Part shown: positions 17,217 through 23,150 of the stretch, piece after piece
How the letters are laid out: every line of letters begins with the position of its first letter
How positions within the stretch are numbered: the stretch's first letter is position 1
Source of the DNA: Coemansia sp. RSA 922
Taxonomy: Eukaryota > Kickxellomycota > Kickxellomycetes > Kickxellales > Kickxellaceae
DNA length: 23,150 nt
Assembly: GCA_027577415.1 (NCBI GenBank)
Contig: JANBQS010000279.1
Location: 1 to 23,150, forward strand
Direction of reading: 5' to 3'
Translations under genes and position numbers: made by a program
The notes under the pieces: generated by a model
Databases searched by the model: none
Told to the model about the DNA's origin: nothing
Seen by the model: the letters and a program-made list of their open reading frames with translations, nothing else

Positions 17217-18464
17217 CTATTCGTTGCACTGTCGTTGGCTGCCAAGGTCGGGGCAATGCTTGAGATAGTGCTTGACGATCTTTTCGTCTTTGCTAAAGTA
17301 GTCGGGGATTTTTGCCAGCTTTTTGGGGTCCGAATCGATCACCGCAATTGCATACTGCGGTTCAGTAGGCACACTGTCAAGCGACGTCTTGTGTACAGGC
17401 CACTCTGGCAGTGTAATTAGCACCGATACGTCCTTCAGCGTAGTGGATATTAGAAACTCCAAGATCGCCTGCTTGTCGGCCACAGTTGAATCCGCGCGCT
17501 CAGTGCGATGGAGAAAGTCGGTGACAGTGGTAAGCCAGTCGCTTATAGACGGCTGCACGTTAGCTAGAGACCCCGACTCCACTGCGCGTGTATACAGTGG
17601 TAGAATACCCTCTATGTCAAGCGAGTCCAACATTCGCTGACACTGCTTGAGCCGAGAAAACAAGGGCTCCTTGAGCACGATATCGGCGATACAGTCGCGA
17701 AGAGCCTCCCATTGAGACACACACTCATCACTAATCTTACCATGTCTGTCAATGGCAATATGGTCATTGACAAACACACGCAAGTTATTCTGAGGAGACT
17801 GTGCTAGGCTGTCCAAAGCTCGCACTATGCGGTGGCGGTCGCCCGAGTACAAATCAAGTGGACAAAAGCCGCTGATGTCTTGTGACGAGTGCTTTGTGAA
17901 CTGGTGCATGCAATACCGACACACCCGACTTTTCACAGAGTTGCGCGGGGAAACTGACGATAGGCTGGGCAGGAACCCCCATTTTGGCTTTAACTCTACG
18001 GTGACTGACTGTCTTAGCCGACCACTGCTGCTGACGGGCGGCGTACCACGAAAAGCGTTTGGCATTAGAACGCCCACATCTTGGCTCAGGTCTATTTGTC
18101 TATGGAGCCGGTGAGCTGGACGCAATGGCTCGCTCTTTGCCTGCAGCCGGCGAAGAAAATCCGGCTCAAGTGCCACTAGACGCTGTGGCAATATGTACTC
18201 AGGCCCAAGTAGAGGACCAATGACGCTGGTCGTGTAAGTGGCGTTGTCTCGCTTTCTCTGAGTGTCGTCCAGCCGGTGCGCGGTACAGCCATTGACGCTC
18301 GTAGCTACGTCGCACTTTGACAGTCGCAAGAGCCATCCGCTTATGTCGGTGTTGCTTCCTCTATACGAAAACACAATGTTTTCGTTTCCCTCGCCCTTGT
18401 AGCTCCAGTCGCTGGGCTTAAAGGGTATGCTCTCGGGCAAGTCGACAGAGGATGGGACAGCCAT
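17217..18464 (-). CDS. IPK1: Inositol-pentakisphosphate 2-kinase paralogue B (canonical copy)
   Basis: A 415-residue single-exon IPK1. It makes InsP6 (phytate) from Ins(1,3,4,5,6)P5; in yeast the enzyme is nuclear and supports mRNA export. Landmarks: YKGEGNENIVFSY (22-34), LLRLSK (45-50), VELKPKWGFLP (156-166), C182-R-Y-C-M-H187-Q-F-T-K191, CPLDLYSGD (201-209), N226-N227, LKDVSVLI (D345), and DSDPKKL (377-383). All presumed substrate-binding basic residues are kept. It is about half identical by eye to copy A, with nearly equal length and the same strand, so the pair is an old tandem duplication. It is divergent from SEC8, sharing a 312-base promoter. Confidence 0.94.
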   Translation of the reverse strand: MAVPSSVDLPESIPFKPSDWSYKGEGNENIVFSYRGSNTDISGWLLRLSKCDVATSVNGCTAHRLDDTQRKRDNATYTTSVIGPLLGPEYILPQRLVALEPDFLRRLQAKSEPLRPAHRLHRQIDLSQDVGVLMPNAFRGTPPVSSSGRLRQSVTVELKPKWGFLPSLSSVSPRNSVKSRVCRYCMHQFTKHSSQDISGFCPLDLYSGDRHRIVRALDSLAQSPQNNLRVFVNDHIAIDRHGKISDECVSQWEALRDCIADIVLKEPLFSRLKQCQRMLDSLDIEGILPLYTRAVESGSLANVQPSISDWLTTVTDFLHRTERADSTVADKQAILEFLISTTLKDVSVLITLPEWPVHKTSLDSVPTEPQYAIAVIDSDPKKLAKIPDYFSKDEKIVKHYLKHCPDLGSQRQCNE

Positions 18465-18776
18465 TAGTTGAGGAAAATGTAAGTGAACAGAAGAGCCAGT
18501 TGACTTTTTTTATTTGGAAGGATATAAATGAAAAATGATATGCAAGCGAGATGCAAGATGTTTGTGATCGGTGTGTAACTGTGAGAGAGAAAAAAAACCC
18601 ACCAGATATTTGCTAGGATTGGGGGGGGGGAAGAAGTGTGTGCAAATTCAGAAGCTCGTGCTGTGCTTTTTCTCATTGCCAAAACAGGATGCTTATGTAC
18701 CTTTTTTCATATTTCATATATCGTGAAGGAATTCAGTAATTCGCACTCTTGCTAGAATTCAGCTGCATTTGAAGTC
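18465..18776. promoter_or_regulatory. Bidirectional promoter between IPK1-B and SEC8
   Basis: No gene seen. It contains a G10 run at 18621-18630, a GAGAGAGAAAAAAAA run near 18584, and two GAATTCAG copies near 18729 and 18756. Any of these may be promoter elements, but none is recognised. Confidence 0.4.
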
Positions 18777-21700
18777 ATGCATCGTTCGCGGCCACGCAAG
18801 AATTCTGCTGCGGCCAAGCCTCAGGAGACTGCAAATGGCGAGCAACGCAAGGAGCTGGCGCTGAGACAAGCTGAAGGTATTCAATCGCAACAGTCCCAAA
18901 AAAAAACACACGTGTACCAATTTTGAGTTAGTGATGACAAACGACACCCGCTAATTATGCCAATACCTTTTGCATTTGCACATTTCCTCGCTAGATGCGT
19001 TGTGGCAGCTTCCGCGAACACTCGATGGGATAAAGCGCACAGACTTTAACCCCGTATCGCTGGCCCTGCAGATGATGGACTCTAGCTCGTTGGGCAAGAG
19101 CTACGAGGAGTTCTGCTACTACTATAACCAGCTTAACGAGTCGCTCGACGGCATTGTCAACGAATACTATGGCGGCTTTAACGACTCCATATTGACGTTT
19201 AGCGGCTTGCACGACAAAATCCAAGGCGCGTCGGGGTCAGTCAACCACGTTAAAAATAACTTGCAAAAGGTGCGTCGCATGATTCTGGAGGAGCGCGGCA
19301 GCCTGGACCAGCTGTACACTAAGAGCAATCAGTTGGGCGCCATTGTGTCGATTCTCAACCGCTTTGAGGAAGTGAAGCGACTACCTGACGAGTTGGCGGG
19401 GTATGCGCGCGAGAAAAAGTTTCTGACGGCTGCTAGCAAGCTTGTACAAGATATGCAGTTTGTCTTTGACCCAGAGCTCAACCCCATAGAGGCACTATCG
19501 GGATTGCGGCAGCAGTTGGAGAAGGAGAAGGGTGACTTGCTACGCCTGATTATCGACGAGTTGCACAACCACATTTACCTCAAGAGTCCTTATTGCGAGC
19601 GTAAGATGGGTATTGAAGGCGAGGACGAAGACGGTGATATTGGCGGTGGCGGTTCTGCGGCTGGTATTGGCGCCGACGAAGGCGGTACAGGCCAAAAGTC
19701 GCTAGCAAGAGGCGCCGATGGCTTGGGACGGCGGAAAGCAAAGGGAGCACGTAAGACCAAGCGTGTACTGGACGATGGTGATCAAAACAACCCTGAAGCC
19801 GACTCGTTTTCGTACGTCGAGATGCTGATCGAGAGCTTGGTAGCGCTGGACAACACCAACGAGGCTATGCAAGAAGTCAAGAGCTCGATCAACCTCGAGC
19901 TGGGTCGGCTCATCGATGGTGTAGTCAACGAGGTCGAAGAGCGCAATAAGGCGCTGATATACAAGTCCAAAGCCGCTGACCAACAAGACGACGTGCTGGC
20001 GCAAGATACTGACCGTGAAGTTTTGTTCGACTTTACCCGCATTCTCTTTGCCCGACTGGAGACAGTGCTAGAGTACCACGACTACGTATTAGATGTGGTG
20101 AATAGCCTGGATCGCCGCGAGCGGTACTCGCTCTCGCCCACGGCCAACGCATCCAATGACCGGACACGCCGAACGAGGCCGTACACGATTGGCGACGTGT
20201 GGAGCGCGATCAAGGCTGAAGTACTCGTCTTGCTCAAGGACTACTTGATCCCCGCTGAAACACAGGCGATTGACATTACTCCCAGTGCTGGTGGCAGTGC
20301 GGGTGCCAAGCCAGGCACCAGAGACCTGTTCCACATTGAGAGAATCGGCGAGGTGTCCGATGCAGTTGAGGCTCTATATTCGCAGATCGACAGTCAGTTC
20401 CAAGATCTGACTGTCTCTGTATCCAGCAAGAAGAGGGACACCAGTGCGCCAGCGGTTATCGACGAATACGCCGACCACCAACACAGCCTACGCCACAAAT
20501 TGCTGGTTGAGTCGAACATTGAGCATGCACCGGTCATGCTCAACATGGCTCTTTCGTTTACGAAACGCGTTGCTCCCTTGCTGGGATCGGCTGTGAACAG
20601 CTCGCCCAGCGCACTGTCGCCCTCGGTCAGACGCAGCATGGCTGGCGAGATGACGTCCATGCTTAACCCCACCTCGCCCAGCCAGGGACTGTCGACTAGC
20701 GATTTGGATGCCGACGAGTACTTGCAAGCCTTTTTCAAAAAGGTATTCTTGCCTCGCACCGAGGCATATGCCATGCAGCTATTTGACGCCGTTACCTCAG
20801 CCAGCGACGCCTTTGACATTGACCTGAATACCTACTTTAACGGTCGGCCGATCTTTCGCAGTGCCGCGGCAATCGTACCTTTGCTACACAGCTTTGGTCA
20901 CTTGCTAAACGACTTGCACTCATTCCGAGGCGAGAACTGGGGGATCTTGCTCCAGCTATCGACAAAGTACTATGAAAAGTGCTGGGCTTTGTTCCGCGAC
21001 ACCATTCGGTCTCCCGACAATCAAGTGTACACTAGCGCCAAGTGGTCAGAGACGCCAGATATGCTGCAGCTATTCGGTCGTAAGCTCAAGCAAGCTGGCT
21101 CTCGGACACCAAGCGATCTAGGCGCCGACATGGATAAAGAGATTCGCCTAGAGGAGGCCCTCAAGACAGAACGGTCTTTGCATCTTACTGAGCTTATATT
21201 CGACGTTAAGCGCTTGGTCTGCGCTGCCCAATTGCACCAAACACTGGAGTGGCTGTTGGTGCAGCTCAACAAGGTCGCCGCTGACCGTGCCAAGGTACTG
21301 AGCAGCTACGACAGCACTACAGCTGCGGCACTTCTTAAGCGGCATGAAGCCGACAAGGTCAAAGTAGTTAGCCGCTACCACACCCTGTCGACACAGTGTC
21401 TGATGACGCTGCGCATTGAAGTTCGCGCGCACTGCACTTATTACCTCGATTTGGCGACACGCGAGGGCAGCTACAACCTGGACACCGACGCAGTTGAGCC
21501 TGACCAGTACATCCAAGCACTGAACGCCGACATCTCTACAATCGAGGAGAAAATGGAGAGCTGTTTGCCGGCCGACAGACTCAATCTGGTCTTTGGCGGA
21601 ATATCCGTGTTGATGGCGCACATTTTGATTGCGAATACTCGCTATATCCGGCACTTTAACGACGCTGGTAACCGCAAGATGGTGCGCAACATACTCGCGC

Positions 21701-22065
21701 TGCAGCAGAACCTAACAAACATTGCATTGCCCGAGGAGAGCGGTCTGGACAAGGCTCGTAGGTTCTACGAAATGTACGACTTGGGTGCCGACGGTATCCT
21801 CAAGCACATTGCCGAGCACGGCGCTTCATTTTCGTTTGACAACTACCGTCGCGTGCTGGACTTTATCTACAGCGGCAGTGGCCAGACTGGCGATTTGGGA
21901 GCGGGACGTGCTGCAAGCCTGACAGAGGCCAGGCAGAGCGACCAGTATGAAAACCATGTGCGCAGGCTGCGCGAACTGCTTTCACAATCTCAACCCACTC
22001 AAGCCGCTCCACCTGTGGCAGCTCAGCGCCCAGCCTCAGCGCGGGTACCCAACATGATGGCCTAA
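18777..22065 (+). CDS. SEC8: Exocyst complex component Sec8 (EXOC4)
   Basis: Exons 18777-18876 and 18995-22065 give about 1056 residues (yeast Sec8 1065, human 974). Sec8 is a subunit of the exocyst, the octameric tether that docks secretory vesicles at the plasma membrane at sites of growth and division. The Sec8 N-terminal region is clear: PVSLALQMMDSSSLGKSYEE, NESLDGIVNEYYGGFNDSIL and coiled-coil helices typical of the exocyst CorEx core (SGSVNHVKNNLQKVRRMILE). An acidic, Gly-rich then basic insertion at about 238-300 is disordered and species-specific. Long helical CATCHR-type rods follow to about residue 1010, ending in an Ala/Pro-rich tail. Exon 1 encodes a basic start, MHRSRPRKNSAAAKPQ. 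Convergent with the FANCE-like gene, 68 bases between stops. Confidence 0.95.
18877..18994 (+). other. SEC8 intron
   Basis: Donor GTATTC (weaker than the GTAAGC/GTACGT used elsewhere in the window), acceptor CGCTAG, branch-like GCTAAT near 18950. It splits an Asp codon (G|AT) and joins LALRQAE to DALWQLPRTL. Confidence 0.85.
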
Positions 22066-22133
22066 CTGCCAACAACTTTTTTTACTCTGTACCACAGCAT
22101 TCTAATATTACACTTTTTTTGCGCTATATGACA

Positions 22134-23150
22134 CTAGCTGGTTACTTTTGCCTTCTTGCGCTGAGCTGCGGCTATTATTGCCTTTTTAAGCGGCATGTTG
22201 AGAACACTGGCAGCTGCGGCAACACGATCCAGTTCCGTACTGTCCAGCCTGCTGCCAAACTTGTTGAGCAAGTGAAGCATCAAGGCACCTAGCTTCTTCG
22301 AGTCGCCGTTTGTTCGAGCAGCAACCTCCAAAACATCGACCCAGACCTTGATCCACTCTAACGTCGTCCGGTCGGCGGGTACTACGCCCACGAGCGCCTC
22401 CATTACCTGGAACAAGGAGTCGCAAACCACAGTGGGTGTCTTTATTGCCAGAGAAGCCAGCCCCGAGCACACAGCCTCCAGTGCCGTCGATGACATGTCT
22501 GCCTTTACGACCTTTACAATCATTGCCACAGCTGACGGCGACAGATTCCGCGAACGCTCCAGCAATGAGAGAAGCAGGCCCGAGGCAACTGTCTGAGAGT
22601 GCGTTCGAAGTATTGCCAATACTTGACTCTGTACAATAGCGGGTATTGCGTCCTCATTCGTGAACCATGTGCTAGATGCCGCACGCTGTAAGAGCAAGTG
22701 CTGGTTCTCGAGGCTCACCTCTGGGTTGTTCACAGCGGCGCTGATAAACCCAGCTAGCGCTGCGCCGTTACAGTTGTTGAGCGACAAATGCGCCTGGCAG
22801 AGTCGCGAGAGTTCGGCGTTCGGCAGCTGCCATATCCGAGAGGCGCTAGCAAAGTCGGGCGAATCGAGATCCGAGAGTGTACGGAGCTGCTTGGCTGCCC
22901 ACTCAAGATCGCTCGCCTTGTCGTTGGTACTTGGCGTGGGTGCTAAGTCTGACAGCGGTCCGTCAGTGACACTAACTGTGTTTTGCTGCTGCTGCTGCTG
23001 CCATATCTTTCTTCTAATAGCACTTAGCGCGGTTTCGCCAGCACTAAGCGAGAGCATTTGCTCATTTCCTCTGGGTAGTTCCGAGTTCAGTGTGTACGGC
23101 AAGTGGTTGCTGTTGGTTGGCGTAGATCGTAAGTACTCGGCAACTACGCT
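22134..23150 (-). CDS. FANCE: FANCE-like protein (Fanconi anaemia group E C-terminal repeat), cut by window edge
   Basis: The minus-strand frame is open through the right edge (at least 338 residues), so the N-terminus is outside the window. A short poly-Q (IWQQQQQQN) is followed by an alpha-solenoid of repeated helices. The C-terminus, KLGALMLHLLNKFGSRLDST followed by an Ala-rich helix and PLKKAIIAAAQRK, fits the end of FANCE (K.LL.LL.K.. ... ....LKK.L.AA). WQLPNAELSRLCQAHLSLNN would be the first repeat. FANCE in animals bridges the Fanconi core complex to FANCD2-FANCI for interstrand crosslink repair in the nucleus. The call rests on pattern memory; another helical-repeat protein is possible. 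Confidence 0.55.
   Translation of the reverse strand, partial: SVVAEYLRSTPTNSNHLPYTLNSELPRGNEQMLSLSAGETALSAIRRKIWQQQQQQNTVSVTDGPLSDLAPTPSTNDKASDLEWAAKQLRTLSDLDSPDFASASRIWQLPNAELSRLCQAHLSLNNCNGAALAGFISAAVNNPEVSLENQHLLLQRAASSTWFTNEDAIPAIVQSQVLAILRTHSQTVASGLLLSLLERSRNLSPSAVAMIVKVVKADMSSTALEAVCSGLASLAIKTPTVVCDSLFQVMEALVGVVPADRTTLEWIKVWVDVLEVAARTNGDSKKLGALMLHLLNKFGSRLDSTELDRVAAAASVLNMPLKKAIIAAAQRKKAKVTS

Noticed and set aside
1..23150. CRISPR arrays, tRNA or rRNA genes, viral insertions
   Set aside because: No regularly spaced exact repeats, tRNA-like boxes or viral hallmark proteins recognised while reading both strands.

Overview
This is a fungal nuclear window. Its genes have short spliceosomal introns (94-124 bases, GT...AG, with CTAAC/CTAAT-like branch sites) and encode conserved eukaryotic proteins in both orientations. 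The mix of delta-coatomer, SEC8, an UNC13/MHD protein, FIBP, a FANCE-like protein and a large divergent F-box/leucine-rich protein suggests an early-diverging fungus. I would guess Kickxellomycotina (Coemansia-like), but that is inference from gene content, not a database result.

Layout, left to right. RET2 (delta-COP, +) has its start codon alone in the first coding exon. An F-box/LRR-like protein (+) follows. From about 4.3 to 8.3 kb lies an AT-rich stretch with no long credible ORF, and this is the most interesting part of the window. On the minus strand it holds a tandem array of six very short genes (29-54 codons). All six keep C-x2-C-x12-H. Four keep the full classical C2H2 zinc-finger spacing C-x2-C-x12-H-x4-H, one has a Cys-rich C2HC-like form, and one is cut by a UGA between the two histidine positions. 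Every unit has a TATA box about 90-140 bases upstream of its ATG and an ACAATT element about 69-78 bases upstream of that TATA box. Most also share a leader motif at the expected transcription start and a distal repeat. I know of no described family matching this.

Right of the array are FIBP (-, one intron), divergent from a ZNHIT3/Hit1-type HIT zinc-finger gene (+), then a large UNC13/MHD-C2 protein (+, one intron). Next come two tandem inositol-pentakisphosphate 2-kinase (IPK1) genes (-). The downstream copy has lost two basic residues in the presumed substrate-binding segment. SEC8 (+, one intron) is divergent from the second IPK1. A FANCE-like gene (-) is cut by the right edge.

Several housekeeping genes relate to membrane traffic: delta-COP in retrograde Golgi-ER coats, the MHD protein in vesicle priming/exocytosis, and Sec8 in exocyst tethering. 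IPK1 makes InsP6. Nothing shows they form a functional cluster, and ordinary fungal gene order is enough to explain their adjacency. No tRNA, rRNA, CRISPR or recognisable transposon was found.
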